64,000 nucleotides of DNA from Rhodoferax ferrireducens (GCA_002083775.1 MTEI01000002.1:372001-436000); one strand, 5' to 3'. Positions 24,567 to 35,428 are shown, counted from the stretch's first letter. The notes: a model not told the origin generated them from the sequence alone. Program-made: numbers and translations.

Positions 24567-26816
24567 ATGAAAAGCTCCGTTTTAGAGGTGGCGCCTGTCA
24601 AGGTTGCCAAACCGGTGCTGCCGGTGGTGGCAGCCATTGCGCAAACCCTGCCCGAACTCCCACAGTCCCTGGCGCGCGCCCGCGCCTTCGCCGAGCCTCT
24701 GCTCTCAACCGAAACCCTGGACACCGGCGAAAACACGCTGGCCCATGCCGATGCGGTGGCGCTGATCCTCAAAGGCATTGGCGGCTCTGAGGCCATGCAG
24801 GCCGCCAGCTACCTGGTGTACACCTGCGACCACCTGAACAAGCCACAAGAGGTGATTGCCAAGGCCTTTGGCGACAACTTTGCCGCGCTGGCGATGGAAA
24901 CCACCAAGCTGGTGCGCGTGCAACGCCAGGCGCGCCAGGCCAAAGCCGCCAAGGCGGCCAAAACCACTGCCGCCAGCGACACCCCGGCAGCACAGCAAGC
25001 CGCTGCCGTGCAGACCGAAAACGTGCGCAAGATGCTGCTGGCCTTCTCGCGTGATCTGCGGGTGGTGATGCTGCGGCTGGCCTCGCGGCTGCAAACGCTG
25101 CGCTTTTTCGCCGCCAGCAAATTGCCGGTACCTGAAGGCGTGGCCTCGGAAGCTTTGCAGGTGTTTGCGCCGCTGGCCAACCGGCTCGGCATCTGGGAAA
25201 TCAAGTGGGAGATGGAGGACCTGGCGTTTCGTTTTCTGGAGCCCGACACTTACAAACAGGTGGCGCGCCTGCTGGACGAAAAGCGCGTCGAGCGTGAGGC
25301 GCATGTGGAGCGCATGCGCAGCCAGCTGGAGCGTGACCTGAACGCCAACAGCATTAACGCCAAGGTGTCGGGGCGGCCCAAACACATCTACAGCATTGTC
25401 AAGAAGATGCGTGGCAAATCGCTCGGCTTTGACAAGGTGTACGACATACGTGCGCTGCGCATTGTGGTGGCCAGCGTGCCCGAGTGTTACGGCGCTCTGG
25501 GCTGGGTGCATGACCATTTCACGCCCATCACCGAAGAATTTGACGACTACATCGCCAAGCCCAAGGTCAACGGCTACCAGTCGCTGCACACGGTGGTGCG
25601 GGATCCGGATGGCTTGCCGACCGAGATTCAGATCCGCACCCAGGCCATGCACGATCATGCGGAAAACGGCGTGGCAGCGCACTGGGCCTACAAAGAGGCC
25701 GGTGCCAAGGGTTACGCGGGTGTCTCGGCCACCGGTGCTTACGACGCCAAGATCGCTGTGCTGCGCCAGCTGCTGGCATGGGAGCGCGATATGTCGGGCG
25801 TGCAGACGCAAAACCTGCTGGACGACCGCATTTACGTGCTGACGCCAGATGCCGCCATCGTCGAGCTGCCGCAAGGCGCCACGCCGGTGGACTTTGCCTA
25901 CACCGTGCACACCGATCTGGGCCACCGCTGCCGTGGCGCGCGGGTCGATGGCGCCATGGTGCCGCTCAACACCGCGCTGAAAAACGGCCAGACAGTGGAG
26001 GTGTCGGTGGCCAAGGAAGGCGGCCCGTCACGCGACTGGCTCAATACCGAGTTGGGTTACCTGGTGAGCCACCGCGCCCGCACCAAGGTGCGCGCCTGGT
26101 TCAACGCGTTGGCGCAGAACGAAACCATCGCCAAAGGCCGTGAGGCGGTGGAGAAACTGCTGCAGCGCGAAGGCAAAACCGCCCTCAAGCTCGACGACCT
26201 GGCGGTGCAATTGGGTTTTGACAACGCCAACACGCTGTTTGAAGACGTCGGCAAAGACGAGTTCTCTTTGCGCACCATCGAGCAACTGCTGCGCCCGGCC
26301 GAACACCCGCCACCAGACCTGGAGGCGCCGCTGTTGCGCAAACCGCGCTCGGGCGACAACCCGACCAAGGGTGGGCTGCTGGTGGTGGGCGTGGATTCAC
26401 TGATGACGCAGATGGCCAAATGCTGCAAACCGGCGCCGCCGGATGCCATCTGCGGTTTTGTCACGCGTGGCAAAGGCGTCAGCGTGCACCGCAAAGACTG
26501 CAGCAACCTGCGCGAGATGGTCGCCAGAAACGGCGAGCGCCTGATCGAGGTGGAATGGGGTGTGGCGCAGGCGGTGAGCGGCTCGGTGTTTCCGGTGGAT
26601 GTGGCGGTGCAGGCGCACGACCGCCAGGGCCTGCTGCGCGATATTTCTGAAGTCTTCACCAAAGAAAAGATGAACGTGATTGGTGTGCAGACCCAGTCCA
26701 TCAAGGGCACGGCGTGGATGACCTTCACCGTGGAAGTGTCGGATTCGGGCCGTCTGCACAAGGTGCTGGGCCTGGTGGCCGAACTGCCCGGGGTCAGTTC
26801 GGCACGCCGAAAATAA
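24567..26816 (+). CDS. relA: RelA-type (p)ppGpp synthetase
   Basis: The 749-residue protein makes the alarmone (p)ppGpp on stalled ribosomes. The N-terminal hydrolase-like domain lacks the HD metal pair (the corresponding region reads YLVYTCDHLNKP), so it should not degrade ppGpp. The synthetase domain shows GRPKHIYSIVKKM, YDIRALRIVV, the loop TEEFDDYIAKPK (EXDD, the RelA-type variant) and GYQSLHTVV. TGS (IYVLTPDAAIVELPQGATP), zinc-finger-like (CCKPAPPDAICG) and ACT domains follow. A 20-30 residue Ala/Lys-rich insert around 125-140 is unusual but probably a surface loop. Confidence 0.94.
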   Translation: MKSSVLEVAPVKVAKPVLPVVAAIAQTLPELPQSLARARAFAEPLLSTETLDTGENTLAHADAVALILKGIGGSEAMQAASYLVYTCDHLNKPQEVIAKAFGDNFAALAMETTKLVRVQRQARQAKAAKAAKTTAASDTPAAQQAAAVQTENVRKMLLAFSRDLRVVMLRLASRLQTLRFFAASKLPVPEGVASEALQVFAPLANRLGIWEIKWEMEDLAFRFLEPDTYKQVARLLDEKRVEREAHVERMRSQLERDLNANSINAKVSGRPKHIYSIVKKMRGKSLGFDKVYDIRALRIVVASVPECYGALGWVHDHFTPITEEFDDYIAKPKVNGYQSLHTVVRDPDGLPTEIQIRTQAMHDHAENGVAAHWAYKEAGAKGYAGVSATGAYDAKIAVLRQLLAWERDMSGVQTQNLLDDRIYVLTPDAAIVELPQGATPVDFAYTVHTDLGHRCRGARVDGAMVPLNTALKNGQTVEVSVAKEGGPSRDWLNTELGYLVSHRARTKVRAWFNALAQNETIAKGREAVEKLLQREGKTALKLDDLAVQLGFDNANTLFEDVGKDEFSLRTIEQLLRPAEHPPPDLEAPLLRKPRSGDNPTKGGLLVVGVDSLMTQMAKCCKPAPPDAICGFVTRGKGVSVHRKDCSNLREMVARNGERLIEVEWGVAQAVSGSVFPVDVAVQAHDRQGLLRDISEVFTKEKMNVIGVQTQSIKGTAWMTFTVEVSDSGRLHKVLGLVAELPGVSSARRK

Positions 26817-26828
26817 TGGTCTTTTATG

Positions 26829-26863
26829 CCTCTAGCCCTTTACATATAAGGGCTGACAGCTAT
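26829..26863 (-). repeat. palindromic repeat family, copy 4
   Basis: CCTCTAGCCCTTTACATATAAGGGCTGACAGCTAT (read in two parts: CCTCTAGCCCTTTA, then ATAAGGGCT with GACAGCTAT). It fills most of the gap between relA and sbcB. Confidence 0.75.
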
Positions 26864-26891
26864 TTTTTTGATACTCTCCTGATTGTTCTTC

Positions 26892-28331
26892 ATGGCCCAC
26901 ACCTTCCTCTGGCACGACTATGAAACCTTTGGTGCCAACACCCGTAGCACGCGCCCGGCACAGTTTGCCGCCATCCGTACCGACGCCGAGCTGAACCCGC
27001 TGGGCGAGCCGGTGATGCTGTATAACCAGCCCGCCAACGACTTTTTGCCCGAGCCGGAGGCCTGCCTGATCACCGGCATCACGCCGCAGGAATGCCTGGC
27101 CAAAGGCCTCCCCGAATACCAGTTTGCCGCGCAGATCGAGCAACTGCTCAGCTTTCCGGGCACGGTCGGCGTGGGTTACAACACCATCCGTTTTGACGAT
27201 GAAATCACCCGCTTCATGTTCTGGCGCAGCCTGATCGATCCCTATGCGCGTGAGTGGCAAAATGACTGCGGCCGCTGGGATATTCTGGACGTGGTGCGCA
27301 CTGCCTACGCGTTGCGTCCCGACGGCGTCCAATGGCCGACCAAGCCGGACGGCAAACCCAGCTTCAAACTCACCGACCTGACAGCTGCCAACGGCCTGGC
27401 TCACGAAGCCGCCCACGACGCGCTGAGCGATGTGCACGCCACCATCGCGTTGGCGCGCCTCATCAAAACCGCGCAGCCCAGGCTGTTTGACTTCTGTTTT
27501 GGCCTGCACAAAAAAGACCGCGTGCTCTCGGAATTGGGCTTGCCTGCCACCTTGAAAAACGCGCGGCCGTTTTGGCACATTTCCGGCATGTTTGCGCCCG
27601 AGCGCGGCTGCCTGGCGCTGATGTGGCCGCTGGCCATGCATCCGGGCAACAAAAACGAGCTGCTGGCCTGGGATTTGTCGCAAGACCCGAGCGAGTTGGC
27701 TAGCCTGAACGCCGCGCAGATCCAACAGCGACTGTTCACCCGAGCGGCTGACCTGCCCGAGGGAATGACCCGCCTGCCCATCAAATCCGTGCACATCAAC
27801 AAGTCACCGATGGTGATGAGCAACCTCAAAGTGCTCAGCGAGCCGATGGCGCAGCGCTGGGGCATTGACGTGGCGGCGCAGCTCGACAACGCGTTAAAGG
27901 CGCGCGATTTGCCTGACATGATCGCCATCTGGGCCGAGGTGTTCAAACGCGACGCCAGCGGCCCAGTGGATGTGGACGAAGACCTGTATGGTGGTTTCAT
28001 CGGCAACGCGGATCGCCGCCGCCTCAACGATCTGCGTTTGAGCCCACCCGAGCAACTCGCCAAGGCGCGCCCGGTGTTTGACGACGCTCGCCTGACCGAG
28101 CTGCTGTGGCGCTACCGTGCGCGCAACTTTCCCGCCAGTCTGTCGCCCGAGGAGGCCGCCGCCTGGGAAGCCCACCGCGCCGCGCGCTTGCTCGAAGGTG
28201 AGGGCGGTGCCCTCACCCTGACCGCTCTGTTCGACCAGCTCGACGCGCTGGCTGAAACCGCCGATGAGCGCGGCGAAGCCATTTTGGGTGCGCTGTATGA
28301 CTACGCCGAGAGCATTGCCCCAGCGGGCTAA
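26892..28331 (+). CDS. sbcB: exodeoxyribonuclease I
   Basis: ExoI digests single-stranded DNA 3' to 5' and takes part in recombination and mismatch repair. The 479-residue protein opens with the exonuclease motif FLWHDYETFG (DEDDh, first Asp and Glu), continues with VGYNTIRFDDEITRFMFWR (second Asp) and HEAAHDALSDVHATIALA (third motif with His and Asp). The C-terminal half matches the SH3-like and helical domains of ExoI (DLPDMIAIW, EDLYGGFIGNADRR). ATG 26892 is chosen over a TTG nine bases earlier. Its stop overlaps the facing small gene by four bases. Confidence 0.94.
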   Translation: MAHTFLWHDYETFGANTRSTRPAQFAAIRTDAELNPLGEPVMLYNQPANDFLPEPEACLITGITPQECLAKGLPEYQFAAQIEQLLSFPGTVGVGYNTIRFDDEITRFMFWRSLIDPYAREWQNDCGRWDILDVVRTAYALRPDGVQWPTKPDGKPSFKLTDLTAANGLAHEAAHDALSDVHATIALARLIKTAQPRLFDFCFGLHKKDRVLSELGLPATLKNARPFWHISGMFAPERGCLALMWPLAMHPGNKNELLAWDLSQDPSELASLNAAQIQQRLFTRAADLPEGMTRLPIKSVHINKSPMVMSNLKVLSEPMAQRWGIDVAAQLDNALKARDLPDMIAIWAEVFKRDASGPVDVDEDLYGGFIGNADRRRLNDLRLSPPEQLAKARPVFDDARLTELLWRYRARNFPASLSPEEAAAWEAHRAARLLEGEGGALTLTALFDQLDALAETADERGEAILGALYDYAESIAPAG

Positions 28332-28603
28332 AGCGCAGGCATCGTCGGCTTGGTTTCCACGTAGGCCCAAAAGTCATCGCTCACCACATAGTTTGGATAA
28401 GCGGCCTTGTGTTGCTCGGCCAGATGGTGCAGCGCCATCAGCACGTCGGCCTGAAAACCGCGCCGGGTGCCTTCGCGTGTGCCGTGCAGCAAGCCTTCCA
28501 TGTAGGGCACAAAACTGGCTTGCCCCCAATATTCCTTGATTTTCACGCCGATGTGGGGGAAAGCCTGAGTCACGACATTGAACTGCGGGTTGTTGTCAAG
28601 CAT
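28328..28603 (-). CDS. hypothetical protein, 91 residues
   Basis: The product MLDNNPQFNVVTQAFPHIGVKIKEYWG...GTRRGFQADVLMALHHLAEQHKAAYP is a compact, mixed-charge soluble protein. I do not recognise a named family. ATG 28603 is selected because AAGGA lies eight bases upstream; an ATG at 28612 is also possible. The gene faces sbcB and overlaps it by four bases. Nothing in the context suggests a function. Confidence 0.65.
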   Translation of the reverse strand: MLDNNPQFNVVTQAFPHIGVKIKEYWGQASFVPYMEGLLHGTREGTRRGFQADVLMALHHLAEQHKAAYPNYVVSDDFWAYVETKPTMPAL

Positions 28604-28670
28604 GGCGCACATCCTTTTTTGAATCCGCCACCAGCGGCAGCCTGTTGATTGCAAGAATGCTTATAAATAT

Positions 28671-28735
28671 ATAGCTATTGGCCCATATTTGTAAAGGGCT
28701 GGAGGCCTGGACTTGGGGTTTTCCAAAAAGCTTAC
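28671..28735 (+). repeat. palindromic repeat family, copy 5, extended form
   Basis: ATAGCTATTGGCCC, an AT-rich centre, AAAGGGCTGGAGGCC, then a tail reading ACTTGGGG ... CCAAAAAG. The tail is shared with copy 6, so the unit here is at least 65 bases. It reaches into the end of the acyltransferase gene. Confidence 0.7.
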
Positions 28736-29802
28736 AACTTGCCAGACGCGGCAGCGACAGCACGCGGCCCAGTCAGCCATTGCCCAAGGCGCTGCTCTAC
28801 CTGGGTAAAAAAGACAAAGCTGGCCCACAAGCTCACAGCCCAGGCAGCGCCAAGACAGACCAACGCCCCGCTGCCGTCGTGCAGGCCCAGTTCAGCCCAC
28901 AGCGCATTGGCCAGCAAAAGCACAGGGAAATGCAGCAGAAACAGGGCGTAAGAACGGTTGCCCAGTTGCTGCACCACCGCGCTCACCCGACTCGGCAGAG
29001 GCAACTGGCTACTGCCAAAAACCACCAGAATGCTGGACACCAGCATCGCCAGCGCCACGCGTTCGCGAAACGCCAGCATCAGTGAACCCATCCCAACCAG
29101 CAGCGTGCCCAAGTACAAAAACTGGGCATAACGGCTGTTGTGCGCCTGCGGCCTGGCCCACCAGGCCAGTGCGCCCAAACCGTAGGCACCAAAAAAATAG
29201 ACGGCCCAGATGTCAAAGTCCGCATCCAGGTTGAACCAGGCCAGCGAGGCTGCGGCCAAAGCCGCCGTCAAGGCAGCAGACACCCGGTAATGGCCCCGCG
29301 ACAACCACACCAGCGCCGCCAGCAGGGCATACAGTTGGAAGTCGATGGCCACGTACCAAGCGCCGGCAGACAGTGACTCCACCGCCAGCAGGCTGTGCAA
29401 CAGGCTGGCATGGGCCAGCCACTGACCCAGGCTCGGCGTATCGGGCACCAGATCACGGTCCAGATACGGGCGCACCCAAGCCGAGCACAGCATCGTGATC
29501 AGCAGCGCGGCCAAAAAAGGCAACACCAGCCGCTGGTAACGCTGCCCCAATGTGGCGAGCAGTCCCTGGCTTTGCAGGCTGCCTTGCCCCAGGCTGCGTG
29601 CGGCCAGATAACCCGCCACAACCAAAAAAATCTGGACTGCCATACGGGCATCCTCGTACAGCCAGCCCATCAGTTCTGGCGCGGCCTGGGCAGCGGCATC
29701 AGACAGCGGGCCATAAGCCGCCAGGTGATGCCACACAATGCACTGGGCAGCCACAATTTTGAGCAGATCAATCAGCAGGTAGCTGGGGCGAGGCAGCGGC
29801 AT
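28732..29802 (-). CDS. acyltransferase 3 (OafA/YrhL-like) membrane protein
   Basis: This integral membrane family O-acetylates or O-acylates surface polysaccharides. The 356-residue product has about ten membrane segments, opens with YLLIDLLKIVAAQCIVWHHL (the family's catalytic His region), has an IFLVVAGYLAARSL segment in the position of the usual F-F-x-x-S-G-F-L motif, and ends with HFPVLLLANALW and a VEQRLGQWL tail. ATG 29802 is used because conserved sequence begins there; an upstream in-frame ATG at 29952 adds 50 Arg/Pro-rich residues. No polysaccharide gene is adjacent, so the acceptor is unknown. Confidence 0.8.
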   Translation of the reverse strand: MPLPRPSYLLIDLLKIVAAQCIVWHHLAAYGPLSDAAAQAAPELMGWLYEDARMAVQIFLVVAGYLAARSLGQGSLQSQGLLATLGQRYQRLVLPFLAALLITMLCSAWVRPYLDRDLVPDTPSLGQWLAHASLLHSLLAVESLSAGAWYVAIDFQLYALLAALVWLSRGHYRVSAALTAALAAASLAWFNLDADFDIWAVYFFGAYGLGALAWWARPQAHNSRYAQFLYLGTLLVGMGSLMLAFRERVALAMLVSSILVVFGSSQLPLPSRVSAVVQQLGNRSYALFLLHFPVLLLANALWAELGLHDGSGALVCLGAAWAVSLWASFVFFTQVEQRLGQWLTGPRAVAAASGKL

Positions 29803-30115
29803 GAATCCATAACCATTGGCGCGCCTGACCGGCGCAAGCTCTATGTAGAGCGTGTTCAAAGGAGCGCCGGGGCGCTTGACGGGGTGTTGCCAAGGCGGTT
29901 GTCGGTGCCGATCGGCTCTTGTGGTCCGAGTGGCAGCAACTTCCATAGGCAATATCAGGGAAAACCCTGATAAACGGTGCGCGATTTTCGCCCAAACATG
30001 GCCGCAAATCGCGCGGAGCTGCGCAAAAAAGTGGCCAAACCGCGCAAAAGACGAGTCTGTTGCTTACTTCGATATTTCCAGCTTGTAGACTTTTTACGTG
30101 CCAACCTTGTCGGAG

Positions 30116-30180
30116 TAACTAGCCCTTACTGATCAGGGGCTAGAGGCTTGAACTTGGGGCACTGCCAAAAAGAATCACAA
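30116..30180 (+). repeat. palindromic repeat family, copy 6, extended form
   Basis: CTAGCCCTTACTGATCAGGG, GCTAGAGGC, then ACTTGGGG ... CCAAAAAG ... CACAA, the same tail as copy 5. It ends at the stop codon of upp. Confidence 0.75.
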
Positions 30181-30182
30181 TC

Positions 30183-30824
30183 TCACTGCGTCCCAAAGAT
30201 CCGGTCACCGGCATCGCCCAGCCCCGGCAGGATGTAGCCGTGGCTGTTGAGCTGGCGGTCGATGGCCGCGGTGAAGATCTGCACATCCGGGTGCGCCGCG
30301 CGCAGCGCTTTGACGCCTTCAGGGCAGGTCAGCAGGCAGACAAACTTGATGGAGCGTGGCCCCAGCGCCTTGATGCGGGTGATGGCGGCGATCGCCGAGT
30401 GGCCAGTGGCCAGCATCGGGTCCACCACAATCACATCGCGCTCGGGCATGTCTTTGGGCATCTTGAAGTAATACTCCACCGCCTGCAGCGTGGCCGGGTC
30501 GCGGTACAGGCCGACATGGCCCACGCGTGCGCCCGGCACCACCGCCAGAAAACCGTCCAGCAGGCCGGTGCCAGCCCGCAGGATGGAGGCTAGCGCCAGC
30601 TTCTTGCCGTCAATCATCTTGGCGGTCATGGTTTCCAGCGGCGTTTCGATCTCCACCTCCTGGGTGGGCATGTCACGCGTGACCTCATAGGCCATCAGCA
30701 TGGCCAGCTCGTTGAGCAGGGTGCGAAAACTGGTGGTGCTGGCGTCTTTGCGGCGCATCAGGGTGAGCTTGTGCTGAACCAGCGGGTGGTCGACAACGTG
30801 AACGAAAGGATCGTTTGAATTCAT
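30183..30824 (-). CDS. upp: uracil phosphoribosyltransferase
   Basis: Upp salvages uracil to UMP using PRPP. The 213-residue product has the family start ([18 protein letters not shown]), the catalytic segment [13 protein letters not shown], the PRPP-binding loop [14 protein letters not shown], and the uracil-binding C-terminus [17 protein letters not shown]. The length is close to the usual 208-210. The gene stands alone between the acyltransferase and DUF853 genes on the minus strand. Confidence 0.96.
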   Translation of the reverse strand: MNSNDPFVHVVDHPLVQHKLTLMRRKDASTTSFRTLLNELAMLMAYEVTRDMPTQEVEIETPLETMTAKMIDGKKLALASILRAGTGLLDGFLAVVPGARVGHVGLYRDPATLQAVEYYFKMPKDMPERDVIVVDPMLATGHSAIAAITRIKALGPRSIKFVCLLTCPEGVKALRAAHPDVQIFTAAIDRQLNSHGYILPGLGDAGDRIFGTQ

Positions 30825-30863
30825 GAGTGGCTTCAGTAGATAGAGTGTTGCTCGATTATCCGG

Positions 30864-32405
30864 TCAGCGTTTGCCACCAAAAATACCGCCCAGCACACCC
30901 CGGATGATCTGGCGGCCGACTTCGCGGCCAATGGAGCTGGCGGCGCTCTTGAACAGTTGCTCACCGGCCGAGGTGCGTCGGCCACCGCCGCCACCCAGCA
31001 GGCTGCCCAGGCCGGAGCCCAGGCTATCCAGCAAGCTGCCACCTTCTTCAGCGGCGGGTTCAGCTGCAGCACCCCTGGATTTGGCCGGTGAGGCCTTGGC
31101 TTGTTCTTCGGCCTGCCCGGCGCGAGCCGCTACGTGGCCCTTGAGTTTCTCAAAGGCAGAGTCGCGGTCCAGCGTCTTTTCATAGACACCGGCGACGATG
31201 GAGTCGCGCAGCAGGGCCTGACGTTCTTCTGCGGTGATCGGGCCGATCTGGCTGGCTGGTGGAAAGACGTACACCCGCTCGGTGGGGCAGGGGCGGCCTT
31301 TCTCGTCCAGAAAGCTGATCAGCGCCTCGCCCACCGCCAGCTCGGTGATGGCGGCGCCAATGTCCAGCCCGGGGTTCGGACGCATGGTGTCGGCGGCGCT
31401 TTTGACCGCTTTCTGGTCACGCGGGGTGAACGCGCGCAGCGCGTGTTGCACCCGGTTGCCCAACTGTGCCAGCACGCTGTCGGGGATGTCCAGCGGGTTT
31501 TGCGTCACAAAATACACGCCCACGCCCTTGCTGCGCACCAGCCGCACCACCAGTTCAATCCGTTCGATCAGCACCTTGGGTGCATCGTTGAACAGCAGGT
31601 GGGCTTCGTCAAAGAAGAACACCAGCTTGGGCTTGTCCAGGTCACCCACTTCGGGCAGGGTCTCGAACAATTCGCTCAGCATCCACAGCAAAAAGGTGCT
31701 GTACAGCCGTGGCGAGTTCATCAGCTTGTCGGCGGCCAGGATGTTGATCATTCCCCGGCCCGCGCTGTCGGTCTGCATGAAGTCGTCAATGTTGAGCATC
31801 GGCTCACCAAAGAACTTGTTGCCGCCTTGCTCCTCAATCTGCATCAACCCGCGCTGGATGGCGCCAATGCTGGCGGCGCTGATGTTGCCGTATTCGGTGG
31901 TGTAGCTTGAGGCGTTGTCACCCACGTCCTGGCACATGGCACGCAGGTCTTTCATGTCCAGCAGCAGCAAACCGGCATCGTCGGCAATCTTGAACACCAG
32001 CTGCAACACCCCGGCCTGGGTCTCGTTCAGGTTCAACATGCGCGACAGCAGCAGCGGGCCCAGGTCGCTCACGGTGGCGCGCACCGGGTGGCCCTGCTCG
32101 CCAAACACGTCCCACAAGGTGGTCGAGAACGCTGCGTATTCAGGAGCATCCAGCCCCCGTTCTTTCAGGACTTTGGTCAGTTTTGGCGTGGAACTGCCGG
32201 GGCGCGAGATACCGGTGAGGTCGCCCTTGATGTCGGCCATGAACACTGGCACACCCAGATTGGCAAAACCTTCAGCCAGGGTTTGCAGGGTGATGGTTTT
32301 GCCAGTGCCGGTGGCGCCGGTGATCAGGCCGTGGCGGTTGGCTTTGTCAGGCTGCAGAAAACACTGGGTTTGACCATGCTGGGCAATCAGGATCGGTTCG
32401 GGCAT
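30864..32405 (-). CDS. DUF853 / HerA-like ATPase (YjgR family)
   Basis: The 513-residue protein has Walker A GATGTGKT (about 31-38), a hydrophobic Walker B with [14 protein letters not shown], and the Arg-containing segment [33 protein letters not shown], characteristic of the YjgR/DUF853 branch of HerA-FtsK ATPases. Their cellular role is unsettled. The C-terminus has a low-complexity Gly-rich stretch ([16 protein letters not shown]) and ends [14 protein letters not shown] 32405 gives the family N-terminus [11 protein letters not shown]. It is divergent from yebC with 58 bases between the start codons. Confidence 0.88.
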   Translation of the reverse strand: MPEPILIAQHGQTQCFLQPDKANRHGLITGATGTGKTITLQTLAEGFANLGVPVFMADIKGDLTGISRPGSSTPKLTKVLKERGLDAPEYAAFSTTLWDVFGEQGHPVRATVSDLGPLLLSRMLNLNETQAGVLQLVFKIADDAGLLLLDMKDLRAMCQDVGDNASSYTTEYGNISAASIGAIQRGLMQIEEQGGNKFFGEPMLNIDDFMQTDSAGRGMINILAADKLMNSPRLYSTFLLWMLSELFETLPEVGDLDKPKLVFFFDEAHLLFNDAPKVLIERIELVVRLVRSKGVGVYFVTQNPLDIPDSVLAQLGNRVQHALRAFTPRDQKAVKSAADTMRPNPGLDIGAAITELAVGEALISFLDEKGRPCPTERVYVFPPASQIGPITAEERQALLRDSIVAGVYEKTLDRDSAFEKLKGHVAARAGQAEEQAKASPAKSRGAAAEPAAEEGGSLLDSLGSGLGSLLGGGGGRRTSAGEQLFKSAASSIGREVGRQIIRGVLGGIFGGKR

Positions 32406-32463
32406 ATCCACCTCAAAAAGTACAATCGACCTAATAGCGTAACGAATTTTTAAAGGATTTCCC

Positions 32464-33198
32464 GTGGCAGGACACAGTAAATGGGCCAATATTCAGCACC
32501 GCAAAGGCCGTCAGGACGAGAAGCGCGGCAAGATCTGGACGCGCATCATCCGTGAGATCACGGTGGCGGCGCGCGCGGGTGGCGGTGATTTGTCGACCAA
32601 CCCGCGCCTGCGTCTGGCCATAGAACGTGCCAAGGCCGCCAACATGCCGGCCGACCGCATCAAGTACAACATTGAGAAGGCCACCGGCACGCTGGATGGC
32701 ATCAGCTACGAAGAAATCCGCTACGAAGGTTACGGCATCGGCGGCGCAGCCATCATCGTCGACACCATGACCGACAACAAGGTGCGCACCGTGGCCGAAG
32801 TGCGGCACGCGTTCTCCAAGTTTGGCGGCAACATGGGTACCGAGGGTTCGGTGGCGTTCCAGTTCAAACACTGCGGCCAGATCATTTTTGCCCCGGGCGT
32901 GAGTGAAGACAAGGTGATGGAAGTGGCGCTGGAGGCCGGTGCGGATGATGTGATCACCGGCGACGATGGTGCCATTGAAGTCATTACGCCGGTGGCCGAG
33001 TTTGAAGCTGTCAAAGACGCGCTGGTGGCTGCTGGCCTGACGCCTGACGATGCCGAGGTGACCATGCGTCCGGAAAACCCGATCGAGGTCACTGGCGACG
33101 ATGCCACGCGTATGCAAAAGCTGCTGGACGCGATTGAAGACCTGGACGATGTGCAAGCGGTGTTTCACAACGCCGAACTCGAACCCCAAGACCTATGA
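32464..33198 (+). CDS. yebC: YebC/PmpR-family transcription/translation regulator
   Basis: The 244-residue product starts [20 protein letters not shown], the invariant YebC N-terminus. It includes [27 protein letters not shown] and [19 protein letters not shown]. YebC proteins bind DNA as regulators, and recent work also links some to relief of ribosome stalling. The GTG start at 32464 follows AAAGGATTTCCC. It heads a compact plus-strand series: purD begins inside its last codons (ATGA overlap). Confidence 0.95.
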   Translation: MAGHSKWANIQHRKGRQDEKRGKIWTRIIREITVAARAGGGDLSTNPRLRLAIERAKAANMPADRIKYNIEKATGTLDGISYEEIRYEGYGIGGAAIIVDTMTDNKVRTVAEVRHAFSKFGGNMGTEGSVAFQFKHCGQIIFAPGVSEDKVMEVALEAGADDVITGDDGAIEVITPVAEFEAVKDALVAAGLTPDDAEVTMRPENPIEVTGDDATRMQKLLDAIEDLDDVQAVFHNAELEPQDL

Positions 33199-34496
33199 AG
33201 ATTCTCGTCATTGGTGGCGGTGGCCGCGAACATGCCCTGGCCTGGAAGCTGGCACAGTCGCCCAAAACCCACAAGATTTACGTCGCACCCGGCAACGGTG
33301 GCACTGCGCTGGATCCGCTGTTTGAAAACGTCAACATCACCGACGTGCCGCAACTACGGGAGTGGGCTGCTGCGCAAAAGATAGCGCTCACGGTGGTGGG
33401 CCCCGAGGTGCCGCTGGCCGCTGGCGTGGTGGATGAGTTCCGCAAACACGGCCTGCGCATCTTCGGGCCCACGCAAGCTGCCGCGCAGCTGGAGAGCTCC
33501 AAGGCGTTTTCCAAAGCCTTCATGAAGCGCCACAACATTCCCACCGCCGAGTTTGAAACTTTCAGCGATCCGGCCGAGGCGCACGCTTACATCGACCTCA
33601 AAGGCGCGCCCATCGTTGTGAAAGCCGACGGCCTGGCCGCTGGTAAGGGTGTGGTGGTGGCAACCACTTCAGCCGAGGCGCACGATGCCGTGGACTTCAT
33701 GCTGGTGGACAACACCCTGGGCGTGAGCCACAACGCTGGCGGTGCGCGCGTCGTCATCGAAGAATTTTTGGCGGGCGAAGAAGCCAGCTTCATCGTCATG
33801 GTGGACGGCAAAAACGTATTGCCGCTGGCCACGAGCCAGGACCACAAGCGCCTGCTCAACGGTGACCAGGGCCCCAATACGGGCGGCATGGGCGCGTATT
33901 CACCGGCACCCGTCGTCACGCCCGATGTGCATGCGCGTGCCATGCGAGAGATCATTCTGCCGACGATTCGCGGCATGGAAAAAGACGGCATTCCGTTCAC
34001 TGGCTTTTTGTACGCCGGGTTGATGATTGATGCCCAAGGCAAGCCCAAAACCCTCGAATTCAATTGCCGCATGGGCGACCCCGAAACGCAGCCGATCATG
34101 ATGCGATTGAAAACGGACTTGGTCGATGTGATGCTGGCCGCCACCGAGCCCGGCCCGCACGGCAAGCTTGACCAGATCGAACTGCAGTGGGACCGCCGTA
34201 CCGCGCTTGGTGTGGTGCTGGCGGCTCACGGCTACCCGCTGCAGCCGCGCAAGGGCGACGTGGTCACCGGCCTGCCCAAAGCGGTGGAGGATGCCTGCGT
34301 GTTCCATGCCGGCACCACGCTGGTGGACGGGCAGGTACAGACTTCCGGCGGACGGGTGTTGTGTGTGACCGTGCTGGCCGACAACGTGCGCCTGGCGCAG
34401 CAGCGCGCTTATGAAGTGGCCGCAGGCATTCGCTTTGATGGCATGCAGTACCGCACAGACATTGGGCACCGCGCTATCAAAGGAGCAGCAGCATGA
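33195..34496 (+). CDS. purD: phosphoribosylamine-glycine ligase
   Basis: PurD performs the second step of purine synthesis, joining glycine to 5-phosphoribosylamine with ATP. The 433-residue ATP-grasp protein starts [19 protein letters not shown], has the ATP-binding segments [19 protein letters not shown] and [20 protein letters not shown], and metal-binding [17 protein letters not shown]. The length is standard. It overlaps yebC and hemF by four bases on each side, so the three are translationally coupled. Confidence 0.97.
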   Translation: MKILVIGGGGREHALAWKLAQSPKTHKIYVAPGNGGTALDPLFENVNITDVPQLREWAAAQKIALTVVGPEVPLAAGVVDEFRKHGLRIFGPTQAAAQLESSKAFSKAFMKRHNIPTAEFETFSDPAEAHAYIDLKGAPIVVKADGLAAGKGVVVATTSAEAHDAVDFMLVDNTLGVSHNAGGARVVIEEFLAGEEASFIVMVDGKNVLPLATSQDHKRLLNGDQGPNTGGMGAYSPAPVVTPDVHARAMREIILPTIRGMEKDGIPFTGFLYAGLMIDAQGKPKTLEFNCRMGDPETQPIMMRLKTDLVDVMLAATEPGPHGKLDQIELQWDRRTALGVVLAAHGYPLQPRKGDVVTGLPKAVEDACVFHAGTTLVDGQVQTSGGRVLCVTVLADNVRLAQQRAYEVAAGIRFDGMQYRTDIGHRAIKGAAA

Positions 34497-35428
34497 CGGC
34501 GGAGGTGGCCAACCCTGCTAGCGTCACCGCCGAGGTCGGCGCTTATCTGCGCGGTTTGCAGGCACGCATCACCGGGGCCATCGCAGACATTGACGGCAGC
34601 GCCTTCCTGACGGATGCCTGGCAAAAAGCACCGGGCGACAAGCTGCAAGGGCAGGGCATCACGCAAATTCTGGAAGGCGGGCCGGTGTTTGAGCGCGCCG
34701 GGTGCGGCTTTTCGCATGTCAGCGGGCCGAGCCTGCCGCCATCTGCCACACAAAACCGGCCGGGTCTGGTTGGGGTGCCGTTTGAGGCGATGGGTGTGTC
34801 GCTGGTGTTTCACCCGCGCAACCCGTATGCGCCCACGGTGCACATGAATGTGCGCATGATTTCGGCCACCGCCAGCGATGGCTCGGTGGTGTGCTGGTTT
34901 GGCGGCGGCATGGATTTGACGCCGTATTACGGTTTTGAAGAAGACGCGGTGCACTTTCACCAGAGCTGCAAAACCGCATTGGCCCCGTTTGGTGAAGATA
35001 AATACCCGCGTTTCAAAACCTGGTGCGACGACTACTTTTGCAACAAACACCGCAACGAGCAGCGCGGCGCGGGCGGGGTGTTTTTTGACGACTTCCAAGA
35101 ACTCGGCTTTGAACGCAGCCTGGCCATGATGCAGGCGGTGGCCGACAGTTTTCTGGGCGCGTATCTGCCGATCGTGCAGCTGCGCAAAGACACGCCGTAT
35201 GGCGAGCGCGAGCGTGACTTTCAGCTGTACCGGCGCGGTCGGTATGTGGAGTTCAACCTGGTGTGGGACCGCGGCACGCACTTTGGCCTGCAGTCGGGCG
35301 GGCGTACTGAGTCGATTCTGCTGTCGATGCCGCCGCTGGTGAGCTGGTCGTACCAGCGCCAGGCCGAGCCGGGTTCACCCGAGGCAGCGTTGACCGAGCA
35401 ATTTCTGGTGCGCCGGGACTGGGTTTGA
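34493..35428 (+). CDS. hemF: oxygen-dependent coproporphyrinogen III oxidase
   Basis: HemF decarboxylates coproporphyrinogen III to protoporphyrinogen IX in haem synthesis using O2. The 311-residue product shows the family segments [63 protein letters not shown] and [21 protein letters not shown]. The presence of the aerobic enzyme indicates at least facultative aerobic life. The last codons overlap nadD by four bases. Confidence 0.97.
   Translation: MTAEVANPASVTAEVGAYLRGLQARITGAIADIDGSAFLTDAWQKAPGDKLQGQGITQILEGGPVFERAGCGFSHVSGPSLPPSATQNRPGLVGVPFEAMGVSLVFHPRNPYAPTVHMNVRMISATASDGSVVCWFGGGMDLTPYYGFEEDAVHFHQSCKTALAPFGEDKYPRFKTWCDDYFCNKHRNEQRGAGGVFFDDFQELGFERSLAMMQAVADSFLGAYLPIVQLRKDTPYGERERDFQLYRRGRYVEFNLVWDRGTHFGLQSGGRTESILLSMPPLVSWSYQRQAEPGSPEAALTEQFLVRRDWV

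Noticed and set aside
24705..25925. Long minus-strand open frame (406 codons) opposite relA
   Set aside because: The plus strand encodes clear RelA synthetase and TGS motifs; the opposite frame is Arg/His/Gln-rich shadow sequence.
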